Source of the DNA: Acholeplasmataceae bacterium
GTDB lineage: Bacteria; Bacillota; Negativicutes; Acidaminococcales; Acidaminococcaceae
Length of the DNA stretch: 7,343 nucleotides
Assembly (NCBI GenBank): GCA_012719555.1
Contig: JAAYAE010000229.1
Coordinates: 1-7,343 of the forward strand
Direction: 5' to 3'
The notes under the pieces were generated by a model that saw only the letters and a list, made by a program, of their open reading frames with translations, was not told where the DNA came from and searched no databases. This document shows, one piece after another, positions 1 through 7,343 of this stretch. How positions within the stretch are numbered: position 1 is the stretch's first letter; every line of letters starts with the position of its first letter. Position numbers and translations under genes: made by a program.

Positions 1-10
1 ACCTAAACCC

Positions 11-2407
11 ATGCAAAGAAAATATAATATTAGAGGAACAGCGTACTTTCTTTCGGTTGCCATAATTTTCATATTATTAATTTGTATTTTGACATATTTT
101 ACACAAAGCGTGCATATATTAGGTGGTATATACGGTTCGATTCCTTTTTTCTTTTCAGCAGCATTTCTGTTTTGTGGTCTAGCAATTGAGTTGTCCAATA
201 GAATATTTGCAAAAACGATTACTGTTGGAACACTGCCTGCTATGAATTTTCAGGATACTATTCCTAATAGTGCTAGGACATTTGTGGTAATGCCAATAAT
301 TGTTTTCACAAAAGAACAAGCCGTTGAAAGTGTTTCTAAATTACTTAAACAGTATCTGGGTAATCGCCAAGACAATCTTTGTTTTGCCTTATTAGTAGAT
401 TTTGCTGATGCAAATACTATCAATTTGCAATCTGATAAAATTATAGAAGAAGAACTGACTAATGGTATAAATAAACTTAATTACCTTTATCCTTCCGTTT
501 ATAGGGGCTTTTCACTTTTTATTCGTGGTAGAGTCTGGAATGCAGCAGAAAATTGCTATATGGGTTGGGAGCGTAAAAGAGGGAAACTGGAGGAGTTTAA
601 TAGTTTACTTAGTGGCGATAAGCATACAAGTTACGTAAAAAAAATATGCGATGAGGGTATTTTAAATACGTTTAAATATATTATTACATTAGATGCTGAT
701 TCTGATTTATTAAAAAACACCGGTGCTAAGCTAGTTGGTATAATTCATCATCCACTTAACCGACCTGAAATGGATTTCGCTGGAAGTAGTGTGGCAGCAG
801 GTTATGGCATAATTCAACCATCCGTAAGCAATCATATTGCTAGGGCTAATAACAGTTTATTTTCGCAAATTTTCAGTGGTAAGCAAGGTCTTGATCCATA
901 TGCACGGGCTATATTTGATATATATCAGGATGTATTTGGAGCAGGTATATTTGTGGGAAAGGGTATATATGCAATAAGTGCATTTCATGGTATCCTACAT
1001 AACAAATTTCCGGCAAATAGTGTATTAAGTCATGATTTGCTAGAGAGTTGTTTTGTGAAAACAGCTTTTTCCAGTCAAACAAAGATAATGGAAGACTACC
1101 CTAAAAACCTTCTTTCCTATGCTAAGAGAGAACATAGGTGGATTAGAGGAGACTGGCAGTTATTACCTTGGCTTTTTAAAAGTACAAGTTTGTCAAAATT
1201 ATCAAAGTGGAAAATATTAGGAAATATGCTTAGCAGCTTGACGCCTTTGTTTAAACTCCTTGTAATAATATTCAGCTTGACTTTATTACCAAATTTTTAT
1301 TATTTTGGACTTATAATAGTATTTTTGCCGGATGCACTTAATTTGTTGTTTTTAATTTTTGAAACTGCATTATATAAGTTGCGTAGCCCGAAAGCAACGC
1401 TAGTTTACAAAGATTTTTTCGGAGAAATTATTCTTTTGTGTCAACGCAGTTTTTTTGAGTTGGCTTTTCTGCCATATATGGTTTTTGTTATTGCTGACGC
1501 AATAGTGCGTACGATATATCGTCTATACATAAGCAAACGGCATTTACTTAATTGGAACACGGCGGCAATAACAGAAAAAACAACTAGAAGAACAAAAGAA
1601 GCATATTACCGCAGCATGCGAATTTCTCTTATTCCGTCCATATTTATTCTTATGGTATTATTTTTTGTTCAAACAAGTAGTATTGAAAAGTTATTGGTTA
1701 TTGTATTGGCAATTAGTTGGAGTAGTTCTTATCTTTTAGCTTACTATATTGGAGAAATAAGAGGCGGTAATAGACCGGCGATTCCTGAAAGTAATAAACA
1801 AGAGCTTCATATAATAGCCCGTAAGACCTGGCAGTTTTTCAAAGATTTTTCTTCAGGTGAGAATAATTGGCTGTGCCCGGATAATTATCAAAAAGAGCCC
1901 AAAGAAAAGATTACAGAAAAAACATCTCCTACTAATATCGGATTGCAAATGTTAGCGGTAATATCTGCTAGGGACTTAGGCTTTGAAACATTGACGGCAA
2001 CTGTTTTTAATGTAGAGAGAATATTAAAATCTATTGCTAAGTTACCCAAATGGAAAGGGCATCTTTTTAATTGGTATAACATAAAAACATTAGAGGTGTT
2101 AGGACCACAATATATATCTACAGTAGATAGTGGGAATTTTTTAGGGCATCTACTTACGGTAAAGAATGGACTACTAACTTGTGCGGAAAATCCGTTGTTT
2201 TCTGAAGTACAAATAGAGGGACTAAGAGAACTTGGCAAGCTTTGTAAAGAAGAGCAGGAGTTGCAAGAAAGCTATAAAACAGTGGGGGATTTTGTCACTG
2301 CTATTAAGAATGAACAAAAGTTGTTAGAAAAAAAACAGGTCAAAGCCAATCAGGAAAAGGTTTTTGCCGGGGAATTGTTAAAAAGCATTAATGCCTTACT
2401 CGAATAA
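11..2407 (+). CDS. ndvB: Cyclic beta-1,2-glucan synthase, GT84 glucosyltransferase segment plus start of GH189 domain
   Basis: Segment of 798 residues that would polymerise beta-1,2-glucan from UDP-glucose at the cytoplasmic membrane. Two hydrophobic helices (about 10-30 and 37-60) precede the GT-A type transferase domain (about 80-400). Visible motifs are FALLVDFADA (125-134), GWERKRGKLEEFN (185-197), the metal/UDP-binding DAD (228-230), LSHDLLE (339-345) and HRWIRGDWQ (375-383), which resembles the acceptor-site QxxRW of processive synthases. More membrane helices follow (about 405-500 and 538-580). Residues from about 590 (RKTWQFF, PDNYQ, TSPTNIGL, NWYN, STVDSGN) match the first part of the CGS cyclisation domain, so this frame ends inside that domain. 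A full CGS has roughly 400 more N-terminal residues. The frame is open to base 2 and no Shine-Dalgarno precedes the ATG at 11, so this start is probably an internal Met of a longer gene. The family assignment is firm; whether the segment works alone is unknown. Confidence 0.88.
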   Translation: MQRKYNIRGTAYFLSVAIIFILLICILTYFTQSVHILGGIYGSIPFFFSAAFLFCGLAIELSNRIFAKTITVGTLPAMNFQDTIPNSARTFVVMPIIVFTKEQAVESVSKLLKQYLGNRQDNLCFALLVDFADANTINLQSDKIIEEELTNGINKLNYLYPSVYRGFSLFIRGRVWNAAENCYMGWERKRGKLEEFNSLLSGDKHTSYVKKICDEGILNTFKYIITLDADSDLLKNTGAKLVGIIHHPLNRPEMDFAGSSVAAGYGIIQPSVSNHIARANNSLFSQIFSGKQGLDPYARAIFDIYQDVFGAGIFVGKGIYAISAFHGILHNKFPANSVLSHDLLESCFVKTAFSSQTKIMEDYPKNLLSYAKREHRWIRGDWQLLPWLFKSTSLSKLSKWKILGNMLSSLTPLFKLLVIIFSLTLLPNFYYFGLIIVFLPDALNLLFLIFETALYKLRSPKATLVYKDFFGEIILLCQRSFFELAFLPYMVFVIADAIVRTIYRLYISKRHLLNWNTAAITEKTTRRTKEAYYRSMRISLIPSIFILMVLFFVQTSSIEKLLVIVLAISWSSSYLLAYYIGEIRGGNRPAIPESNKQELHIIARKTWQFFKDFSSGENNWLCPDNYQKEPKEKITEKTSPTNIGLQMLAVISARDLGFETLTATVFNVERILKSIAKLPKWKGHLFNWYNIKTLEVLGPQYISTVDSGNFLGHLLTVKNGLLTCAENPLFSEVQIEGLRELGKLCKEEQELQESYKTVGDFVTAIKNEQKLLEKKQVKANQEKVFAGELLKSINALLE
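2405..2407 (+). other. In-frame TAA interrupting the synthase reading frame
   Basis: Frames 11-2407 and 2417-4780 are in the same phase. Reading through gives ALLE-stop-EKILGLKDYS, with only this TAA between two parts of one conserved domain. One base change from GAA, CAA or AAA would create it. It falls in the variable helical stretch between the STVDSGN motif upstream and FLYNRKRGLF downstream, not in a conserved motif. It may be a real gene boundary, a nonsense mutation, a readthrough site or a base-call error. TAA is rarely reassigned in bacteria and TGA ends the last gene here, so an altered code is unlikely. Confidence 0.85.
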
Positions 2408-2410
2408 GAG
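2406..2410 (+). promoter_or_regulatory. Weak Shine-Dalgarno-like AAGAG before TTG start
   Basis: AAGAG lies 6 bases before the TTG at 2417, overlapping the preceding stop codon. It is only a partial match to AGGAG, and TTG is an inefficient start. If the second segment is translated separately, it probably depends on ribosomes finishing the first one nearby. The weakness of the signal also fits the view that this is not an evolved gene start. Confidence 0.35.
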
Positions 2411-2416
2411 AAAATA

Positions 2417-4780
2417 TTGGGGCTTAAGGACTATTCCGTTTCAGCTTGTCCCAGCCTTAAAGAGCAGGCATTAGCAGGAAATATTTATGCACAGGATTTG
2501 GAGAAAAAAATAGCTGAAATTACTGAAGCAATAGATAAAATTGTGGCCAATGCTGACTTTCGATTTCTATACAATAGGAAACGTGGCTTATTTCATATCG
2601 GGTATCACGTTTCGTCTAAAAGCCTAGATGAAGGCTGTTACGATTTAATAGCTTCGGAATGCCTTTTAACAAGTGTTTTGAATATTGCCCAAAATACCGT
2701 TCCACTAAAGCATTGGTCAAAATTAGGCAGGCCTTTGACCTTGATTAAGGGGACGCCGTGTTTTGTTTCTTGGAGTGGCACAATGTTTGAGTACCTAATG
2801 CCTAGTTTAGTATTGCCGGAATATGAGGAGTCAGTATTTGTAGAGACAGCGAGAGCTGTTGTTGCAGAAAATATTGCTTTTGCTCAAAAAAGAGCAATAC
2901 CTTGTTGGGGTATATCAGAATCCCAGTATTATCAATTCGATCAAGACGGTAACTATCAGTATAGAGCATTTGGTGTTCATAGTTTGCGCTTACAAACATC
3001 TTTAGGTAACGAAAATTTGGTGGTTGCACCTTATGCAACTATGCTTGCACTTAGTTATGCTGACGAAGAGTGTATGGTTAATCTTAAAAAATTAGCTGAA
3101 CTTGGGTGCGTAGGTTCCTATGGTTATTATGAAGCCATAGATTTTAATGGACCAAATCCGGTTACGCTTACACCTTTTTCAATTGTTAAATCTTTTATGG
3201 CACATCATCAAGGTATGATTTTAGTGGCAATAAATAATTATTTGAATAATGGAATTATGCAAAAAAGATTTCATAAGGAACCGATTATACAATCTGTTGC
3301 TACGCTTCTTGAAGAAAAAAGAGGTTCGTATTTTGTGAACATTCCTAAGAAAGGATATAACGTTCACTTCAAAGAAATAGATAAACCATATGAAATTCCG
3401 GAAAGTAGGTATGTTAATAAAGTGGCGCCGGAAATGCCTGTAGCTCATTTTCTTTCCAATGACAATTATTCTATTTTATTAACATCTGATGGTGATGGGT
3501 TTAGCAAATATAAAGATACGATGATTTACAGATGGAGGCCGGATATTTATGCCAACACAGGCAATTACATTTTTCTTAAAGATGTTGAAACAAGCGAAAT
3601 TTGGAGTAATACCTACAATCCTACTAAAAAAGAACCAGACGAATATCAGGTTATATTTTCTCTGCATCAAGCGGAATTTAAGCGAAGAGATGGCGATATC
3701 AGTACTCATACAGTAGTAAGTCTTTCACCGGACTATGATTTGGAAATAAGAAAAGTAACTTTGACAAATCATAGCGCAAAACCTAAAGTTATAGAATTAA
3801 CCAGCTATTTGGATATAGTTGCTAACGATTTTAGAGCGGAGCTTGCCCATCCGGCTTTTAATAAACTTTTTATAGAAAGTGATTTTTTAGAAGAAAACAA
3901 TATGTTCCTCGCCAAAAGGCGTGGAAGTGTTAGTGAGCCAAAACCATATGTACTACATATGATTAATGCAAACACGGATTTTCTGCAAAAGGTTGAATAT
4001 GAAAATGATCGGTTAAGATTTCTGGGGCGTAATAATACTGTGCGAAGTCCCGTGGCGGGTTTAGACAGTATGCCATTTTCCAACAATACTATTTTTTCTG
4101 ATAATCCAATTATTAGTTTAAGGGCAAGAGTAGTACTGCCGGCATTCGGTAAAGTCAGTGTTTACTTTATTACAGGCGTTTGTACAAATGTAGTTGAAGC
4201 AAAAAGCCTAGGTAAAGAATTGGATGAGGTAGCGTGGATTGAAGAGATGAATGAAAAGTTTAGATTACAAAGTATTCTTGAACTTAAGTATTTGGATATG
4301 ACAAGCTCACAGCTTAATGCTTGCCAGGATTTAGTTGCACCAATATTTTATTCTTCCCGGTATTATCGTGGCCCCTTAGAAAACATTAGACGAAATTGGA
4401 AAACTCAAAAAGACTTATGGAGATTTGGTATTTCATGTGATAATCCTATTCTTTTATTTAGGGTTACATCTAGTGAAGCCTTGGAGATAATGAAAGATGT
4501 ATTTAAAGTTTATGAATACTTGCGTATAAATGAAGTAAAGGTGGATTTAGTAGTTCTTAGTGAAGGAAAGCACGGCTATATGACAGAACTCAATAATCTG
4601 TTGCAGGATATGACTACGTCTCTTAAAATATTTGATGAAACTAGTGATAAGCATAATATATTTATACTAGACGCCTATCAATTGACACCGGCAGAAGTTG
4701 ATTTGCTTCTTACAGTTGCTAGAGTAGTTTTTAGTGAAGAGACAGGCATTTATTTTCGTAAAATAAAAGAAGAACGCTAA
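2417..4780 (+). CDS. ndvB: Cyclic beta-1,2-glucan synthase, GH189 cyclisation domain and first GH94-type beta-sandwich segment
   Basis: Segment of 787 residues forming the middle of a CGS. Residues about 20-310 carry the conserved glucoamylase-like (alpha/alpha) barrel motifs: FLYNRKRGLFHIGY (50-63), YDLIASE (75-81), SWSGTMFEYLMP (118-129), WGISESQYY (164-172), YQYRAFGV (180-187), VVAPYAT (202-208), GYYEAIDF (236-243) and MAHHQGM (261-267). In intact CGS this domain, now family GH189, closes the linear glucan into a ring by transglycosylation; the conserved acidic residues in FEYLMP and ISES are retained. Residues about 330-600 resemble the first GH94-type sandwich (HFLSNDNY, YRWRPD, ELTSYLDIV, AHPAFNKLF), and about 600-780 the linker domain (WRFGISCDNPILL, VDLVVLSEG). 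The TTG start is the first possible one after the TAA. The true N-terminal part of the barrel lies on the preceding frame, so this product alone would have an incomplete catalytic fold. The stop overlaps the next start by one base. Confidence 0.87.
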   Translation: MGLKDYSVSACPSLKEQALAGNIYAQDLEKKIAEITEAIDKIVANADFRFLYNRKRGLFHIGYHVSSKSLDEGCYDLIASECLLTSVLNIAQNTVPLKHWSKLGRPLTLIKGTPCFVSWSGTMFEYLMPSLVLPEYEESVFVETARAVVAENIAFAQKRAIPCWGISESQYYQFDQDGNYQYRAFGVHSLRLQTSLGNENLVVAPYATMLALSYADEECMVNLKKLAELGCVGSYGYYEAIDFNGPNPVTLTPFSIVKSFMAHHQGMILVAINNYLNNGIMQKRFHKEPIIQSVATLLEEKRGSYFVNIPKKGYNVHFKEIDKPYEIPESRYVNKVAPEMPVAHFLSNDNYSILLTSDGDGFSKYKDTMIYRWRPDIYANTGNYIFLKDVETSEIWSNTYNPTKKEPDEYQVIFSLHQAEFKRRDGDISTHTVVSLSPDYDLEIRKVTLTNHSAKPKVIELTSYLDIVANDFRAELAHPAFNKLFIESDFLEENNMFLAKRRGSVSEPKPYVLHMINANTDFLQKVEYENDRLRFLGRNNTVRSPVAGLDSMPFSNNTIFSDNPIISLRARVVLPAFGKVSVYFITGVCTNVVEAKSLGKELDEVAWIEEMNEKFRLQSILELKYLDMTSSQLNACQDLVAPIFYSSRYYRGPLENIRRNWKTQKDLWRFGISCDNPILLFRVTSSEALEIMKDVFKVYEYLRINEVKVDLVVLSEGKHGYMTELNNLLQDMTTSLKIFDETSDKHNIFILDAYQLTPAEVDLLLTVARVVFSEETGIYFRKIKEER

Positions 4781-4785
4781 TGATG
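4768..4785 (+). promoter_or_regulatory. Coupled stop/start: AGAAG Shine-Dalgarno and TAATGATG overlap
   Basis: AGAAG (4768-4772) sits 7 bases before ATG 4780 and 10 bases before a second in-frame ATG at 4783. The TAA of the upstream frame (4778-4780) shares its last A with the first ATG, a typical arrangement for termination-reinitiation coupling. The downstream frame is closed by a TAA at 4759-4761, so any -1 shift or one-base indel joining the two frames must fall within about 4762-4780. The AAAA runs at 4760-4763 and 4765-4768 are places where a homopolymer error or slippage could occur. Confidence 0.55.
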
Positions 4786-7260
4786 GGGAGCTTTTCTGGA
4801 AAGGCGGCGAAGGCTTTGGGAAAAAATGAGGGACCTTTAGCTGAAAAGAAAATTACTGGCAGAGAATGTGAATTCTTTAACGGTTTTGGTGGGTTTGTGG
4901 CCGACGGTCGAGAGTATGAGATATTGCTACAAGACGATAATATGCCACCAGCCCCATGGGTTAATGTTATAGCCAACGAAAACTTCGGGTTCTTTGTTTC
5001 TGAAAGCGGAGCGGGATCAACGTGGGCAGGTAATAGTCATGAAAACAAAATAACTCCTTGGAACAATGATCCTGTTAGCGACACTCCTTCAGAGGCTATA
5101 TACATTAAAGACGAAGAGACAGGAGAGTTAGTGACACCAATGCCGTTAGGTAGAAAGGGACATGGCGAATATTTAGTAAGGCATGGATTTGGCTATTCTA
5201 TTTTTTGTCATGAAGAGGAACTAATAGAACAAGAACTCAAGGTTTTCACACCACTAAACGAGCCAATGAAAATTTGGGTACTGAAACTTAAAAACAGCTC
5301 GGACATTGCAAGGCGCTTAAGTCTTGTATATTACGTAGAGTGGGTTCTCGGAGTTAATAGGGAAGATACAGCGCCTTATATTGTATCGTCTTATGATAAC
5401 GAATATGAATATTTAGCGGCAAAAAACATCTATAGCGAAACTTTGCGCACGCAGAGTAGTTTTATATTTTCCAGTGAGGACATAATTTCTTACACTGGGG
5501 ATAGAAAAGAATTCTTTGGTATAAAGGGATCAATAAACAGGCCGGAAGGTTTGTGGAAAAAGCTATCCTGCACAACCGGTGTGGGTTATGATCCTTGTGG
5601 CGTTATTCAGGTTGCAGTAAAATTATTACCGGGGGAAGTAAGGACAATTGTATTTGCTTTGGGTCAAAGTACTGAAGGCAATGAAATTAGTATGCTAATA
5701 AAAAAATATAAAGATTTGCAAAACATAAGTTCTGAACTACAGAAAATTGAAGCACATTGGAATAAATTATTAGGTGTAATAAAAGTTAAAACTTCAGATA
5801 GAGCCTTAGATATTCTTGTCAACGGCTGGTTGTTATATCAAACGGTAAGTTGTAGGTTGAATGCTAGGGCTGCATTTTATCAATGTGGTGGAGCATATGG
5901 TTTTAGAGATCAACTACAAGATGTGCTTGCCCTTTTGGATGTTGAACCGGAAAGAACGCGCAGACAAATTTTACTGGCTTGTAAACATCAGTTTGAAGAA
6001 GGAGACGTGCAACATTGGTGGCATCCACCAGGCGATTTGGGAGTGCGCACTCGAATAACCGATGATTTATTATGGCTTCCCTATGTTACAAGTGAATACA
6101 TTAAAAGTACTGGGGACTATTTATTGTTAAAAGAAAAAACTCATTACATTAAAGGAGATTTGCTGGAAAAAAGTCATAATGAGTCAATGTTTGTACCAAA
6201 GGCTTCGGATATTAACGAAAGTGTTTATGAGCATTGCAAAAAGGCAATCATCCATACTCAGTTTGGTAAGCATGGGATTCCTCTTATGGGTACAGGAGAT
6301 TGGAATGACGGAATGGACAAAATAGGGGCAGGCGGAAGAGGAGAAAGTGTTTGGCTAGGGTGGTTTCTCTACTCTATATTAGAAAAGTTTATACCTATTT
6401 GCTACCATGAAAATGATGTTGAATTTGCCAATGAACAGGAGAAAGTCAAAGCGCAGCTATTAAAGCATATTGAAGAGTATGCTTGGGATGGGAATTGGTA
6501 TATTAGAGCTTTTAATGATAATTACCAAAAAATAGGTTCAAGCAAAAACATTGAATGTAAGATTGATTCTATAAGTCAATCTTGGAGCGTCTTGTCAGGA
6601 GGAGCGGAAAAGAAAAGAGGGGTGGAAGCTATTCATTCAGCTCATAAATATCTTGTAAAGGAGCAGGAAGGTATTTCCCTGCTATTGTATCCTCCTTTTG
6701 ATAAAACGGTGAATGATCCTGGTTATATAAGAAATTATTATCCCGGTATCAGGGAAAATGGTGGGCAGTATTCACATGCTGCTGTGTGGTTGGCCATGGC
6801 CTGTATTGAGCTGGGAGAGTATTGTCTTGGATATAAACTTTTTACTATGCTTAACCCCATTTATACTACATTGAAATACAATGATGTTCTTCGGTACAAA
6901 AGGGAGCCCTACATAATGACTGCTGATATTTCATCTGCGGAGGGAAATTTTGGTAAGGGCGGCTGGAGTTGGTATACGGGATCTGCTAGCTGGATGTATC
7001 AAGGTCTTGTTAAAACTTTCCTGGGAATTAAAAAAGAAGGCGAATATTTAACTATCATACCATCAGTTCCTGACACATTTGGTGAATACACAGTATGGTA
7101 TAAATATGGCTGTTCTTTTTACGAGATACAGGTTGGAGAAAAGGGAAAATATGAGAATACTGTAGATAGAATAAGTGTTGATGGTGTTGCTTTAGTTGGA
7201 AATAAAATAAAATTGCTTGATGATGGTAAGAAGCATATTATTGTAGTGCAGACAGCATGA
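4780..7260 (+). CDS. ndvB: Cyclic beta-1,2-glucan synthase, C-terminal GH94 phosphorylase-like segment
   Basis: Segment of 826 residues. After a short linker (1-28) come the second GH94-type sandwich (about 30-330: FFNGFGGF 32-39, PAPWVNVIAN 57-66, VSESGAGSTW 73-82, WNNDPVSD 94-101, YVEWVLG 185-191) and the (alpha/alpha)6 catalytic domain (about 340-750). Family motifs include GGAYGFRDQLQD (370-381), EGDVQHWWHPP (407-417), VRTRITDDLLWLPY (422-435), GTGDWNDGM (504-512) containing the expected general-acid Asp, RENGGQYSHAAVW (658-670) and GGWSWYTGSASWMY (727-740) with likely phosphate-contacting Thr-Gly. A C-terminal beta domain ends with LLDDGKKHIIVV, as in intact CGS, so the C-terminus is complete. 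In Brucella CGS this region is linked to glucan chain-length control by phosphorolysis. The start is ATG 4780 or 4783. Taken alone it could be mistaken for a free cellobiose- or 1,2-oligoglucan-type phosphorylase, but the upstream segments argue that it is the synthase tail. Confidence 0.9.
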   Translation: MMGSFSGKAAKALGKNEGPLAEKKITGRECEFFNGFGGFVADGREYEILLQDDNMPPAPWVNVIANENFGFFVSESGAGSTWAGNSHENKITPWNNDPVSDTPSEAIYIKDEETGELVTPMPLGRKGHGEYLVRHGFGYSIFCHEEELIEQELKVFTPLNEPMKIWVLKLKNSSDIARRLSLVYYVEWVLGVNREDTAPYIVSSYDNEYEYLAAKNIYSETLRTQSSFIFSSEDIISYTGDRKEFFGIKGSINRPEGLWKKLSCTTGVGYDPCGVIQVAVKLLPGEVRTIVFALGQSTEGNEISMLIKKYKDLQNISSELQKIEAHWNKLLGVIKVKTSDRALDILVNGWLLYQTVSCRLNARAAFYQCGGAYGFRDQLQDVLALLDVEPERTRRQILLACKHQFEEGDVQHWWHPPGDLGVRTRITDDLLWLPYVTSEYIKSTGDYLLLKEKTHYIKGDLLEKSHNESMFVPKASDINESVYEHCKKAIIHTQFGKHGIPLMGTGDWNDGMDKIGAGGRGESVWLGWFLYSILEKFIPICYHENDVEFANEQEKVKAQLLKHIEEYAWDGNWYIRAFNDNYQKIGSSKNIECKIDSISQSWSVLSGGAEKKRGVEAIHSAHKYLVKEQEGISLLLYPPFDKTVNDPGYIRNYYPGIRENGGQYSHAAVWLAMACIELGEYCLGYKLFTMLNPIYTTLKYNDVLRYKREPYIMTADISSAEGNFGKGGWSWYTGSASWMYQGLVKTFLGIKKEGEYLTIIPSVPDTFGEYTVWYKYGCSFYEIQVGEKGKYENTVDRISVDGVALVGNKIKLLDDGKKHIIVVQTA

Positions 7261-7343
7261 CTGTTTCATGAAAGAAAAATACGAATCAGGCAATTGCCTG
7301 ATTCGTATTTTTCTTTCATGAAACAGTCATGCTGTCTGCACTA
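7244..7343. repeat. Perfect 100-bp palindrome (50-bp inverted arms, no spacer) at window end
   Basis: Bases 7244-7293 are the exact reverse complement of 7294-7343, centred on CAATTG (7291-7296), with no mismatch. The left arm includes the last codons and TGA of the third gene, so the right arm is an antisense copy of a coding 3' end. A terminator explains only the central 38 bases or so. The remaining outer arms suggest an assembly fold-back, a real inverted duplication, or read-through of a closed hairpin end. Confidence 0.95.
7275..7312 (+). terminator. Rho-independent terminator hairpin, potentially bidirectional
   Basis: An 11-bp perfect stem (7281-7291 with 7296-7306) closes on an AATT loop and is followed by ATTTTT; the mirror-image A-run lies upstream, so the same hairpin would work on either strand. 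It begins 20 bases after the TGA of the third segment, where an operon terminator is expected. The caveat is that it forms the core of a much longer exact palindrome at the window edge, so sequence right of the centre (7294 on) may not be genuine downstream DNA. Confidence 0.6.

Noticed and set aside
1888..2238. Minus-strand open frame of 116 residues
   Set aside because: It lies antisense to well-conserved GH189 coding sequence, has no recognisable domain or Shine-Dalgarno signal, and is a shadow of the real frame.
2405..2407. Alternative genetic code with TAA as sense
   Set aside because: TAA also ends the second segment at a natural-looking junction, TAA reassignment is not a usual bacterial code change, and no other in-frame stops interrupt the conserved domains.
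3221..4086. Several minus-strand open frames of 75 to 93 residues
   Set aside because: All are antisense to the conserved second segment, with compositions expected from reversed coding DNA and no family resemblance.
5861..6058. Plus-strand open frame of 65 residues
   Set aside because: It lies wholly inside the GH94 catalytic domain in another frame, over conserved motifs of the real gene.
7281..7343. Transposon end or attachment site formed by the terminal inverted repeat
   Set aside because: The arms are contiguous with no cargo between them, there is no transposase or integrase in the window, and the left arm is partly the coding end of the synthase.

Overview
The window holds almost one thing: a cyclic beta-1,2-glucan synthase (CGS; NdvB/ChvB family) spread over three consecutive plus-strand reading frames instead of the single giant polypeptide usual for this family. 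The AT-rich composition (by eye GC in the 30s percent), frequent ATA and AGA codons and TAA stops suggest a low-GC Firmicute-type bacterium, but the genus cannot be told from this sequence. TGA ends the last gene and TGG encodes the conserved Trp residues, so the standard bacterial code fits.

Layout: (1) 11-2407, membrane-anchored GT84 glucosyltransferase segment plus the first part of the GH189 cyclisation (transglycosylase) domain; (2) 2417-4780, the rest of the GH189 domain, then a first GH94-type beta-sandwich and a linker domain; (3) 4780-7260, the second beta-sandwich and the complete GH94 phosphorylase-like catalytic domain. The gene order equals the domain order of an intact CGS. In the intact enzyme the GT part extends a linear beta-1,2-glucan from UDP-glucose, the middle domain cyclises it, and the GH94 part is linked to chain-length control. 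The roughly 400 N-terminal residues expected of a full CGS are missing and probably lie upstream of base 1.

The two junctions differ. Segments 1 and 2 share one reading frame and are separated only by a TAA codon at 2405-2407, inside the GH189 domain. Segments 2 and 3 overlap by one base (TAATG, 4778-4782) with a change of frame, in a variable interdomain linker. Both breaks avoid the conserved motifs, so the choice lies between a split multi-subunit CGS, a recently broken gene, and sequencing error.

The window ends in a perfect 100-bp palindrome (7244-7343). Its core looks like an intrinsic terminator, but its arms run back into the last codons of the third gene. That looks more like a contig-end fold-back or an inverted duplication than ordinary intergenic DNA. 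No RNA genes, CRISPR arrays, insertion sequences or minus-strand genes are supported, and no stretch over 300 bases lacks a gene.
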